This document shows, in pieces, positions 1 through 6,994 of a DNA stretch of 19,473 bases (the stretch's first letter is position 1; the number at the start of each line of letters is the position of its first letter). Below the pieces are notes generated by a model. It saw nothing but the letters and a program-made list of their open reading frames with translations. It was not told the DNA's origin and did no database searches. This DNA is from Desulfurococcales archaeon (GTDB lineage: Archaea > Thermoproteota > Thermoprotei_A > Sulfolobales > WAQK01), in contig JALURJ010000340.1 in assembly GCA_027016915.1 (NCBI GenBank), positions 1-19,473 of the forward strand, written 5' to 3'. Position numbers and translations under genes: made by a program.

Positions 1-444
1 CTGAGGTATGCTAGGACCGCTGCCAGCCTAGCGTTGGCGCTAACCATATTCAAGCCCGGGCACCTCTACCTGGTCTCGCCGCCTCAGCTAGCCATGAGGC
101 CTGAGGTCCTAAGGGTGCTGGACGAGGCTGGGGTCAAATATTCGGTCCACAGCAGCCTTGAGGAGGTGGTGGAGGAGCTGGACGTAATCTATGTCACCAG
201 GATACAGAAGGAGAGGTTTCCCGACCCTATGGAATATGAGAAGGTTAGGGGGAGCTACAGGATAACACTCGACCTGTTGATGAAAGGGAGGAAAGGGCTC
301 AAAGTACTGCACCCGCTACCTAAGGTCGACGAGATAGAGCTGGCAGTGGATCACAGCAAGTACGCAGCCTACTTCCGGCAGGCCGCCTGGGGGGTTCCTG
401 TGAGGATGGCCCTGCTTACACACATCTTCGGCGTGGAGGTGTGA
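1..444 (+). CDS. pyrB: Aspartate carbamoyltransferase catalytic subunit, C-terminal part (5' cut by window edge)
   Basis: Catalytic chain of aspartate transcarbamoylase, which makes N-carbamoyl-aspartate in de novo pyrimidine synthesis. Only the last 147 codons are present; the frame is open from base 1. The visible part is the aspartate-binding domain. It has TRIQKERF (Arg and Gln of the 230s region in E. coli numbering), HPLPKVDEI (the HPLP loop that closes on both substrates) and the C-terminal GVPVRMALL helix typical of archaeal PyrB. It ends 4 nt before the start of pyrI, so the two subunits are co-transcribed, as is usual in archaea that have the allosteric holoenzyme. Assignment is secure; the upstream promoter and the carbamoyl-phosphate site lie outside the window. 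Confidence 0.96.
   Translation: MRYARTAASLALALTIFKPGHLYLVSPPQLAMRPEVLRVLDEAGVKYSVHSSLEEVVEELDVIYVTRIQKERFPDPMEYEKVRGSYRITLDLLMKGRKGLKVLHPLPKVDEIELAVDHSKYAAYFRQAAWGVPVRMALLTHIFGVEV
435..441 (+). promoter_or_regulatory. Shine-Dalgarno sequence of pyrI
   Basis: GGAGGTG lies inside the last codons of pyrB and ends 7 nt before the TTG at 449. It pairs with the conserved archaeal 16S 3' end and fixes TTG as the pyrI start. The GTG at 441 is in another frame. The same motif and spacing recurs at other genes in this window. Confidence 0.8.
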
Positions 445-448
445 GTCC

Positions 449-922
449 TTGAGGGAGGAGAGGCTCACGGTCTCGAAGATCCGGAGTGGGACGGTGATAG
501 ACCACATACCTGCAGGTAAGGCTCTCCAGGTCCTAAAGATACTTGGGATAACAGGCTCCGAGGGTTATAGGACGGCTGTGCTCATGAATGTGGAGTCCAG
601 GAAGCTGGGCAGAAAGGACATCGTGAAGATCGAGCATAAGAAGCTGGGCGGGGACGAGACCAACCTCGTAGCCCTGATAGCCCCCACGGCCACCATAAAC
701 ATAGTTGAGGACTACGAGATCGTGGAGAAGAGGAGGGTGCGGCTTCCCGAGAGGATTAGAAGGCTTATCAGATGCCCTAACCCTACATGCATCACCAGGA
801 GTTCCAGGGAGGACTTGGTTTCAAGCTTTAAGCTGGTTTCCAGGGATCCCGTAGTGCTTCAGTGCGAATACTGTGGAACCATGATTCGGGGCGAGGAGCT
901 GGAGGCCCTGCTAATAAGGTAA
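449..922 (+). CDS. pyrI: Aspartate carbamoyltransferase regulatory subunit
   Basis: Regulatory chain of aspartate transcarbamoylase, 157 aa, close to the usual 150-160. The N-terminal allosteric domain shows the nucleotide-binding stretch GTVIDHIPAGKAL (residues 14-26). The C-terminal zinc domain has the four expected cysteines, C109, C114, C139 and C142, which hold the zinc needed to contact PyrB. It starts with TTG, supported by the upstream GGAGGTG at 7 nt spacing. It follows pyrB with a 4-nt gap, giving the standard archaeal pyrBI operon and implying feedback control of pyrimidine synthesis by nucleotides. Its stop lies 2 nt from the stop of the convergent ZIP transporter gene, leaving no room for a dedicated terminator. 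Confidence 0.96.
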   Translation: MREERLTVSKIRSGTVIDHIPAGKALQVLKILGITGSEGYRTAVLMNVESRKLGRKDIVKIEHKKLGGDETNLVALIAPTATINIVEDYEIVEKRRVRLPERIRRLIRCPNPTCITRSSREDLVSSFKLVSRDPVVLQCEYCGTMIRGEELEALLIR

Positions 923-924
923 CG

Positions 925-1725
925 CTACCCAAGAGCGGTGTCGAGTATAAGCATCACCATAAAGCCTGCAAGTAGCCCTAGCGTGGCGGCGTCCTCGCGG
1001 CCGTGCCTATGGGTCTCGGGGATAACTTCGTGGCTTACGACGTAGATCATCGAGCCACCAGCGAAGCCTAGTAAGGCTGGTAGCAGGGACCCAGATACGC
1101 TGGTAGCAGCTACAGGCACCACCGCCATCGCCACCTCTGTAAGGCCGCTTAGCAATGCTATGCCTAACGCCTTGCCAACCCCCATACCCATTCCCACCAG
1201 CGGCATCGCCACAGCAAAGCCCTCGGGCACGTCCTGGATACCTATAGCTACTGCCATCAGCACTCCCTCTCTAATACTATAGGAGATGCTGGCGCCCACT
1301 GCAAGGCCCTCGGGGAAGTTGTGGATGATGATGGCAAACACCAATAACCACACCATGCGAAGCCTCTTTTTAAGCTCCTCAGGGCCTTCAAACCCCTTGG
1401 CGAGGTGCTCGTGGGGCAGGTACTTGTTTATCATAAATATAGTTGCTGAGCCTAGGACAAATCCTGGTAGAACCTGGGCCAGCCCTCCAAGCTCTATTCC
1501 TGGCAGTATGAGGCTCGTGAAAGCGGCTACCAGCATCACGCCAGCCGAGAATCCGAGACCAGCGTCAAGCATCTTACCGGCGCTCCTGGCGCCTAACGCT
1601 GCTGGAAGAGCACCTATGAACGTAAGGGTGGCGCAGATGGATCCTGCAAGCACTGCTGCCAAATAGAGGTTTCCACCGCTCGCGGACTCTACTGCTTCCA
1701 CAAGGCTTCCAATCAAGGGAGCCAC
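925..1725 (-). CDS. ZIP family divalent metal transporter (GufA-like subfamily)
   Basis: Membrane transporter of 266 aa, expected to move Zn2+ or a similar divalent metal into the cytoplasm. About eight hydrophobic segments are visible. The TM4 metal motif HNFPEG is at residues 135-140 and the TM5 motif QDVPEG at 164-169. The Gln-Asp pair in TM5 is the variant described for the GufA-type bacterial ZIP BbZIP, where His, Glu, Gln, Glu and Asn, Asp make a binuclear metal site. The matching residues H135, N136, E139, Q164, D165 and E168 are all present, with E233 in SHEVIPE as the likely further ligand. The TM3-TM4 loop carries HEH (105-107). It starts with GTG 1725, about 50 nt from the TATA element shared with metG. 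The substrate cannot be read from the sequence. Confidence 0.9.
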   Translation of the reverse strand: MAPLIGSLVEAVESASGGNLYLAAVLAGSICATLTFIGALPAALGARSAGKMLDAGLGFSAGVMLVAAFTSLILPGIELGGLAQVLPGFVLGSATIFMINKYLPHEHLAKGFEGPEELKKRLRMVWLLVFAIIIHNFPEGLAVGASISYSIREGVLMAVAIGIQDVPEGFAVAMPLVGMGMGVGKALGIALLSGLTEVAMAVVPVAATSVSGSLLPALLGFAGGSMIYVVSHEVIPETHRHGREDAATLGLLAGFMVMLILDTALG

Positions 1726-1772
1726 TCTCCAAGAGCTCTGCAGGCCCTCCTGGGGTTGTAGTGGGGTTAAAG

Positions 1773-1784
1773 CATATTTAAAAG
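1773..1784. promoter_or_regulatory. Shared TATA element between the ZIP gene and metG
   Basis: CATATTTAAAAG lies in the 92-bp divergent spacer. Its TTTAAA core is palindromic, so it could be read in both directions. Using about 26 nt from TATA centre to start site, metG would begin near 1804 (leader about 14 nt) and the ZIP transcript near 1752 (leader about 27 nt). It is the only AT-rich stretch in the spacer. Confidence 0.55.
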
Positions 1785-1817
1785 CCTGGCATCCGGTCCT
1801 GTATAGGGGTAGGCAGG

Positions 1818-3533
1818 GTGGCCAGGTACGTCGTATGTGCGGCGTGGCCCTACGTTAACAATGTGCCGCATTTAGGCACGATACTCCCTCTACTTTCGGC
1901 TGACATCTATGCCAGATTCCTGAGGATGAAGGGTCACGACGTCGTTTACGTTACTGGTAGTGACGAGCATGGCACGCCCATCGAGAGGGAGGCCAGGTTC
2001 CGCAGGGTTGACCCCTATGAGTATGCCTCGCAGATCCACGAGTACGATGTTAAGCTATTCGAGGGCTTCGGCATAGAGTTCTCCAACTATACCAGAACGG
2101 AGAACCCTGTGCATAAGGAGTTTGTACAGCAGGTTTGGAGGAAAATCTATGAGAACGGGTATATATTCGTACAGGAGGACGTGCTCCCCTACTGCCCTAA
2201 CTGCGAGATGTTCCTTCCCGACAGGTTCGTGGAGGGCACCTGCCCTTACTGCGGCTACCCCAAGGCCCGCGGCGATCAGTGCGACGAGTGTGGAAGGCTG
2301 CTCCACCCCTCCCAGCTCATAAACCCGCGCTGCGTCTTCTGCGGTTCCAAGCCTGTCCAGAAGGCTACGAAGCACTGGTTCTTCGACCTACCGAAGCTAG
2401 AGGCCAAGATACGCGAGTGGCTGGAGAACCACTCCACGCTTCCGGACAACGTGAAGAAGGCCTCACTTGGCTGGATGGCGGAGGGGCTGAGGCCCAGGAG
2501 TGTGACCAGGGATAATAGGTGGGGGATCCAGGCACCCTTCCCCGGCTCTGAGGGGAAGACTATTTATGTGTGGTTTGACGCCGTGCTGGGCTACCTCTCT
2601 GCGACCAAGGAGTACTTCCTTAGGGTGGAGAATGATCCTGAGAAGTGGAAGGAGTACTGGATGAACCCTGAGACAAGGACCGTCTACTTCATGGGGAAGG
2701 ATAATGTGCCTTTCCACTCCATAATCCTCCCCGCGATACTGATGGCCACCCATGAGCCCTACGTGCTTCCCCACAACATAGCGTCCACAGAGTATCTCCT
2801 CTACAGGGGGGAGCAGTTTAGCAAGAGCAGGGGGGTAGGGGTCTGGGTGGACGAGGCCCTAGAAATAGCGCCCGCCGACTACTGGCGCTGGACCCTCTCC
2901 AGGCTCAGGCCCGAGCAGAAGGACATAAGCTTCACATGGGAGGAGTTCTACCGGATCGTTAACAGCGAGCTCAACGACGACATAGGCAACTACGTTCACA
3001 GGGTGCTAAGCTTCATCAAGTCCAGGTATGATGGAGTGGTGCCCAGACCCGGGAGCCTCAGCAGCATAGACGAGGAGTTTAAACGGAAGATAGTGGAGGT
3101 GCCCCGCAGGGCGGGCGAGCTGCTGGAGCAGGCAAGGATCAAGCCTGCAACCGAGATGATCCTCGAGCTGCCGAGGGCTGGAAACCAGTACCTTAACCTC
3201 AAGGCTCCCTGGGACGCCTACAAGTCGGACCCAGAGTCGGCTGCAACCACTCTATGGCTTGCTGTGAACGCTGTTAGAAGCATATCGATTATGCTGGCAC
3301 CCTTCATGCCCTCTACAGCGCAGAGGCTCTGGGAGATGCTGGGCATGGAGGGTAGCGTGCACCAGCAAGCTTGGGACACTGCCTCCCAGCTCCTCGTGGA
3401 GCCGGGCCATAGGATAGGGGAGCCCAAACCTCTGTTCTCCAAGCTGCCCCCCGACTTTCTGGAGAGGGTTGGGGACGAGCTGGCCAGGGTCAGAAGAAGG
3501 GTTCAGGAGAAGAGGCCCCCTGTCCTTCGCTAA
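1818..3533 (+). CDS. metG: Methionyl-tRNA synthetase
   Basis: Class I aminoacyl-tRNA synthetase, 571 aa, which charges tRNA-Met. The Rossmann fold begins at once with the HIGH-type motif HLGT (residues 18-21). The connective peptide holds four CxxC pairs, C126/C129, C142/C145, C155/C158 and C172/C175, making the double zinc knuckle of archaeal-type MetRS. The KMSKS loop reads QFSKS (333-337). The anticodon-binding helical domain follows, including the APFMPSTAQRLW helix. The protein ends soon after that, so the EMAP/Arc1p-like tRNA-binding domain found at the C-terminus of some MetRS is absent; in archaea it may be a separate gene. GTG start at 1818 fits the TATA element near 1778. It is a single gene, followed by a T-rich stretch. 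Confidence 0.97.
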   Translation: MARYVVCAAWPYVNNVPHLGTILPLLSADIYARFLRMKGHDVVYVTGSDEHGTPIEREARFRRVDPYEYASQIHEYDVKLFEGFGIEFSNYTRTENPVHKEFVQQVWRKIYENGYIFVQEDVLPYCPNCEMFLPDRFVEGTCPYCGYPKARGDQCDECGRLLHPSQLINPRCVFCGSKPVQKATKHWFFDLPKLEAKIREWLENHSTLPDNVKKASLGWMAEGLRPRSVTRDNRWGIQAPFPGSEGKTIYVWFDAVLGYLSATKEYFLRVENDPEKWKEYWMNPETRTVYFMGKDNVPFHSIILPAILMATHEPYVLPHNIASTEYLLYRGEQFSKSRGVGVWVDEALEIAPADYWRWTLSRLRPEQKDISFTWEEFYRIVNSELNDDIGNYVHRVLSFIKSRYDGVVPRPGSLSSIDEEFKRKIVEVPRRAGELLEQARIKPATEMILELPRAGNQYLNLKAPWDAYKSDPESAATTLWLAVNAVRSISIMLAPFMPSTAQRLWEMLGMEGSVHQQAWDTASQLLVEPGHRIGEPKPLFSKLPPDFLERVGDELARVRRRVQEKRPPVLR

Positions 3534-3536
3534 CAC

Positions 3537-3555
3537 AAATTTTCGCTTCTTTTTA
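3537..3555 (+). terminator. T-rich terminator after metG
   Basis: Two T runs (4 and 5 T) lie within 25 nt of the metG stop, the usual form of archaeal intrinsic termination without a stem. The second run overlaps the TTTTAAGG that may be the TATA element of the next operon. Confidence 0.45.
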
Positions 3556-3558
3556 AGG
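3551..3558 (+). promoter_or_regulatory. Candidate TATA box of the norCB operon
   Basis: TTTTAAGG would place transcription start near 3581, about 53 nt before the norC ATG. A second AT-rich possibility lies at 3579-3587. Neither has a clear enough purine-rich BRE to decide. Confidence 0.3.
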
Positions 3559-3574
3559 CTTAACGGTGTTAACC
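3558..3574. repeat. Imperfect palindrome upstream of norC, candidate operator
   Basis: The 5-nt arms TTAAC and GTTAA (3560-3564 and 3568-3572) are perfect inverted copies around a GGT centre. One further outer pair also matches after one mismatch. The element lies between the candidate TATA box and the expected start site, where archaeal repressors commonly bind. Confidence 0.3.
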
Positions 3575-3633
3575 AGAATCTAGAAATCTGCCACCAGTAC
3601 TAGTCATCCAAACAGTCCCAGAGGTGGGTCTTG

Positions 3634-4635
3634 ATGGGCTCTTTCGTCTACTTGAAGTTCTTCGCATCAGCCATGGCGACGTCTCTGCTGCTTGCCCTGA
3701 CAATATTCATCTACAATGCTAGGCGGAGGGCTTCAGCGGGTGCTGGCGAGATCCCCTACTTTAAGCTCGGCAAGTTCATGGTGATAGCATCCATAATTTT
3801 CATCCTAGCGGTAACCCCGTTATCCACGGATATGGCTGGCAGGAGGAACCCGTCCCCAGAGGAGGTAACGTACAATGGTGCCACGGCTGTGGAGGGCTTC
3901 AGGATCGCCATAGACTATAACTGCATGGGCTGCCACACCGTGGTGGGCAACGGCGCCTACTATGCGCCCGACCTCAACTACATAGCTAGGAAGGCCGGTA
4001 CCGCTGAAAACATCAGGGCGTTGCTTAAGGCCTTCGTGGGATCCAAGTACATGCCCTTCAATATGTCTGAACGAGAGCTAGATGCCCTCACAGCGTGGAT
4101 GCTCTATCTAAGAGACCTTAACACAAACAACTGGCCGCCCATGCCTAGGGTCGAGGTGGTTGAAGGTGTTCCAGCAGCCACGGCGCCCAACGAGACACTG
4201 CAGCTGGGAAGGCAGGTTTATGAGGCTAACTGCCAGGCATGCCATGGAGCTGACGGGAAGGGCTTAGTGCCGGGTACGCCCGATTTCACCGACCCTGCCT
4301 GGTGGAGCGCTATGCTGAAGTCCGAGGGGCTTGAAGGGCTTGTAGCAGTGGTGAAGAACGGGAGGGGTGCCATGCCTGCCTTTGAGGGCAGGCTTAGCGA
4401 TGAGGAGATCAATGCTGTGCTGGTCTATGCCAGGAGTTTCTCAGGCCAGACGGCCCAGCAGCCTGCTGGTGAGAAGAAGCTTGTTTTCGGCGGCTACAGC
4501 TTTGAGCCCAGCTTCGAGGCCAACAAGGATAGGTGGTATGAGAGCATGGGTGCCTGGTACGTGTACTGGGTGATAACGGTGTTCTTCGCCACTTTCCTGA
4601 TCTACAGTTTCATGTATTGGTACGCGAGGGGGTGA
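3634..4635 (+). CDS. Membrane-anchored diheme cytochrome c, NorC-like subunit of nitric oxide reductase
   Basis: Electron-donating subunit of a NorBC-type nitric oxide reductase, 333 aa from ATG 3634 (a TTG at 3631 is possible, but GAGGTG at 3621-3626 sits 7 nt before the ATG). Two hydrophobic segments (about 9-27 and 46-64) are separated by an Arg/Lys-rich loop, which should be cytoplasmic. The first cytochrome c domain then has CMGCH (C97, C100, H101) followed by the NorC-like GNGAYYAPDL, with Met140 a likely axial ligand. A second domain has CQACH (C200, C203, H204) and Met247 in AMPAF. A third TM segment (about 309-329) ends the protein. Known NorC has one TM and one heme, so this is a NorC-like domain with an added heme domain and extra anchors. 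The stop is 6 nt before norB. Confidence 0.85.
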   Translation: MGSFVYLKFFASAMATSLLLALTIFIYNARRRASAGAGEIPYFKLGKFMVIASIIFILAVTPLSTDMAGRRNPSPEEVTYNGATAVEGFRIAIDYNCMGCHTVVGNGAYYAPDLNYIARKAGTAENIRALLKAFVGSKYMPFNMSERELDALTAWMLYLRDLNTNNWPPMPRVEVVEGVPAATAPNETLQLGRQVYEANCQACHGADGKGLVPGTPDFTDPAWWSAMLKSEGLEGLVAVVKNGRGAMPAFEGRLSDEEINAVLVYARSFSGQTAQQPAGEKKLVFGGYSFEPSFEANKDRWYESMGAWYVYWVITVFFATFLIYSFMYWYARG

Positions 4636-4641
4636 GGAGGG

Positions 4642-6282
4642 ATGGCCAAGTTCCGTAGCCAGTACTTGGCACTACCCTTCGCGTTGGTCGCTGTGGTCTT
4701 GTTCTTCGTCCAGCTGATAGCCGGTGGGTTGCTAGCGGTCTACTACATCTCGCCGGACACCCTCTCAGGCATAGTTAACTTTAACCTGCTGAGAACATAC
4801 CATCTCAACGCCCTGCTGTTCTGGCTCTTCTCCGCTACATTCGCCGCTGTTATATACGCGGTGCCGGTGCTCAGCGGCCGCGAGTTGTGGGGTCAGGGCT
4901 TGGTCAAGCTGCTGGCGTTGGCCCTCATAGTGTTCGTTGTGGGTGCCTTTGCAACCTTCCCGCTGATGCAGAAGGGTGAGAATGTATGGGCATTCGGCCA
5001 GCCTCTGCTCTATGAAGGTAAGGAGTATGTGGAGGCTGGTAGGCTCTGGGACATACTGCTCTTCGCGGGTTTCATAGTATTCTCGCTGGTTGTTCTGAAG
5101 TCCTTGCCGCCGCCTAAGGAGTGGCCTCTAGCCCTCTGGGCTCTGGTGATGGGCGCGGCTGTGGCGTTCTTCCTCTACATACCTGGCAACATCTTCTTCA
5201 AGTCTGTGCCGACCAGCGAGTACTTCAGGTGGTGGACGGTACACTACTGGGTTGAGGGCGCCCTTGAAGTAGCCTTCGCAGGCGCCTTCGGCCTCATACT
5301 GATGCTGATAATACCTGTGCCTGAGGTCAGGAAGGTTGTCGACAAGTACATTTTCTACGACGTGGTGCTGGCAGCTGTGTCAGGCATACTGGGCCAGGGC
5401 CACCACTACTTCTGGATCGGCACCCCAACCTTCTGGATACTGGTTGGGGGCGTGTTCAGCGTGCTCGAGATAGTGCCGCTGACCCTAATGGCTCTGGAGG
5501 CGATAAGAATAGCAGGGAAGGGGAAGGCCAGGTTCGTCAATATACCGAGCCTCTACTATATGGTCGGCATCTTGGTCTTCGGCCTCATAGGTGTGGCGCT
5601 GCTGGGCCTGGTGCAGACATGGCCTTGGACCAACTGGTGGGAGCACGGCACATGGGTTACTCCACTCCACGGCCACGAGGGTATGATGGCCTTCGCCATG
5701 GGTGCAATATCGTTGCTCTACTTCGCGTTGCCGGACCTTACAGACAAGCCTATCGACAGGACGTTCGTCTCTTGGGGCAAGAGGGCGTTCTGGCTCATGT
5801 TCATAGGCCAGATAATCTTGGCAACAAGCTTCGGCCTGGGCGGGGTTAGGCAGATCTACTATTACTGGATACAGGGGGCTCCCTGGAGCGTCGTGATGGA
5901 GGCCAGATTCCCGTTTGTCGCCGGAATAGCTTTTGGCGGCGGCCTAGTGTTCATAGGTTATCTTTACATGGCTGCCAGCATGCTGAGACACCTACTATTC
6001 CAGGTGCCTGAAGAGCCCTACGAACCTCCTAAGGTGAGGCGTAGCTACTTCAACACGTTGGACGGCATACCGTTCCTGGTGGGGGTTGCGGTGTTCCTTG
6101 CACTAGTGGGCGCTGCTGGTCTGTGGAGCTTCTCCTCCACAGCGGTACTGGTCCACGGTAGCCTGTGGGTACCCTACATGCTGTCAAGCATCTCGTATGT
6201 AGGGCTGGCAGCAGTGGCTGTGTTACTGGCAAGCAAGTTCGCAAGGAGCTTGGAGTATGGGCACCATTTAGAGGGTGTCTGA
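4642..6282 (+). CDS. norB: Nitric oxide reductase catalytic subunit (NorB-like heme-copper oxidase superfamily)
   Basis: Reduces 2 NO to N2O at a heme b3/FeB centre in the membrane; 546 aa. All cNOR hallmark residues are visible, with P. aeruginosa equivalents in brackets: H54 (H60) and H345 (H349) for low-spin heme b, H343 (H347) for heme b3, H201, H254 and H255 (H207, H258, H259) for FeB, and the glutamates E205, E209 and E276 (E211, E215, E280). The near constant offset of 4 to 6 residues supports homology along the whole core. It lacks the long N-terminal soluble domain of quinol-type qNOR, so it should take electrons from the adjacent cytochrome. Residues after about 470 add roughly 75 aa with two more TM segments beyond the usual NorB length. 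A GGAGGG abuts the ATG. A heme-copper O2 reductase is unlikely, because the three NOR glutamates are present. Confidence 0.93.
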   Translation: MAKFRSQYLALPFALVAVVLFFVQLIAGGLLAVYYISPDTLSGIVNFNLLRTYHLNALLFWLFSATFAAVIYAVPVLSGRELWGQGLVKLLALALIVFVVGAFATFPLMQKGENVWAFGQPLLYEGKEYVEAGRLWDILLFAGFIVFSLVVLKSLPPPKEWPLALWALVMGAAVAFFLYIPGNIFFKSVPTSEYFRWWTVHYWVEGALEVAFAGAFGLILMLIIPVPEVRKVVDKYIFYDVVLAAVSGILGQGHHYFWIGTPTFWILVGGVFSVLEIVPLTLMALEAIRIAGKGKARFVNIPSLYYMVGILVFGLIGVALLGLVQTWPWTNWWEHGTWVTPLHGHEGMMAFAMGAISLLYFALPDLTDKPIDRTFVSWGKRAFWLMFIGQIILATSFGLGGVRQIYYYWIQGAPWSVVMEARFPFVAGIAFGGGLVFIGYLYMAASMLRHLLFQVPEEPYEPPKVRRSYFNTLDGIPFLVGVAVFLALVGAAGLWSFSSTAVLVHGSLWVPYMLSSISYVGLAAVAVLLASKFARSLEYGHHLEGV

Positions 6283-6303
6283 AGCAGACATTTCTAAAAC
6301 CCC

Positions 6304-6319
6304 AATTTAAACTATTTTT
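6304..6319 (+). terminator. T-rich stretch after norB
   Basis: AATTTAAACTATTTTT follows the norB stop by about 20 nt and ends in five T residues. It is a plausible archaeal terminator without a stem. The rest of the 129-nt gap up to the convergent gene at 6412 shows nothing I can name. Confidence 0.35.
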
Positions 6320-6411
6320 GCCCTCACCCAATAACCCTTTAACCGCCTGCCGGTGCATGCGCTCTCTCGAAGCCGTGTGCCGCTACTCTTCAAACTGTAC
6401 TTACGGCGATG

Positions 6412-6867
6412 CTACCCCTCGCCCTGCCTCGCTTGTCTGGGTCTATAGATGTCGGGCTCAGGCTTCAGCTTTATTCCTCTCTTTTCTAGCAGGGGTTTTA
6501 GCTTCTCATAGTTCTCCCTGGTGATTATCACGTCGTCGCCCTCGACGGCGTAGCTTATCCCGTCGAAGGGTGTGACTGGAGGCGGGTTTCTGAGCAGTTT
6601 CTCGAGATACGGCATCCTGGAGCCGTAGTATGTCCACTTAACTAGGGTGGTGGTGCCTCTTCTCCCCCTAATCCATATCTGCCACCAGTATCTGCCGAAG
6701 TAGTAGTATTTCCTTCTCACGCCGTTGACTGTTTTGTAGACTATGTGGGCTGGCTTTAGGTAGAAGCCTGTATCCTTGATCTTGGAGTTATACTCGTAGA
6801 TTATCCTGCGATACTCGTCGAATAGTTCCTCAAAGAGCTTCCTAGCACCCCTAATCCTGTAGGACAA
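6412..6867 (-). CDS. Hypothetical aromatic-rich protein
   Basis: I do not recognise a family for this 151-aa soluble protein. An N-terminal basic/acidic helix (about 5-30) is followed by a strongly aromatic and basic centre, about residues 50-85, that includes KYYYFGRYWW and reads like beta strands. Next come a Pro-rich turn (NPPPVTPF), a short strand region with GDDVIITRE, a Lys-rich helix and a basic tail. The composition could suit nucleic-acid or protein binding, but this is inference only. The start is TTG at 6867, chosen because GGAGGTG lies exactly 7 nt upstream. It has its own AT-rich promoter with an inverted repeat and is convergent with norB, so it is probably transcribed alone. 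Confidence 0.7.
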   Translation of the reverse strand: MSYRIRGARKLFEELFDEYRRIIYEYNSKIKDTGFYLKPAHIVYKTVNGVRRKYYYFGRYWWQIWIRGRRGTTTLVKWTYYGSRMPYLEKLLRNPPPVTPFDGISYAVEGDDVIITRENYEKLKPLLEKRGIKLKPEPDIYRPRQARQGEG

Positions 6868-6874
6868 CTCTGCC

Positions 6875-6881
6875 CACCTCC
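6875..6881 (-). promoter_or_regulatory. Shine-Dalgarno sequence that fixes a TTG start
   Basis: Read on the minus strand this is GGAGGTG, 7 nt before TTG 6867. It is the same motif and distance as for pyrI, which supports the orphan protein being translated. Confidence 0.7.
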
Positions 6882-6900
6882 CAGCGTACGGGGCCCCCTC

Positions 6901-6921
6901 ATCTATTCACTCTCAATAGAT
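6901..6921. repeat. Perfect inverted repeat, candidate operator
   Basis: ATCTATT and AATAGAT are perfect 7-nt inverted arms around the 7-nt spacer CACTCTC. The element lies 34-54 nt before the TTG of the orphan gene and about 15-30 nt after the TATA-like DNA, so it covers the expected transcription start. That is the usual site for an archaeal repressor. Confidence 0.45.
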
Positions 6922-6936
6922 ATTACCTTGGGGTGC

Positions 6937-6954
6937 TTCTTTAAGTATTTTTAT
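6937..6954 (-). promoter_or_regulatory. TATA-rich promoter of the orphan gene
   Basis: On the minus strand this reads TATAAAAATACTTAAAGA or close to it, with two overlapping TATA-like cores. Start sites near 6925 or 6915 follow, both within or beside the inverted repeat. Confidence 0.45.
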
Positions 6955-6994
6955 AACAATAAATAATGCTTCATCCTAAAAATTATTTTATACA

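Noticed and set aside
4642..6282. Reading norB as a cbb3-type or other O2-reducing oxidase
   Set aside because: The three NOR glutamates and NorB-like spacing of all heme ligands are present, and the partner carries a NorC-like heme motif.
6283..6411. Search for an RNA gene or repeat in the gap after norB
   Set aside because: Only a T-rich stretch is visible; no tRNA cloverleaf, C/D box set or repeat could be supported.
6165..6524. 119-aa plus-strand frame across the end of norB
   Set aside because: It overlaps norB and the orphan gene in other frames and its translation is rich in Cys, Ser and Arg without pattern; a shadow frame.
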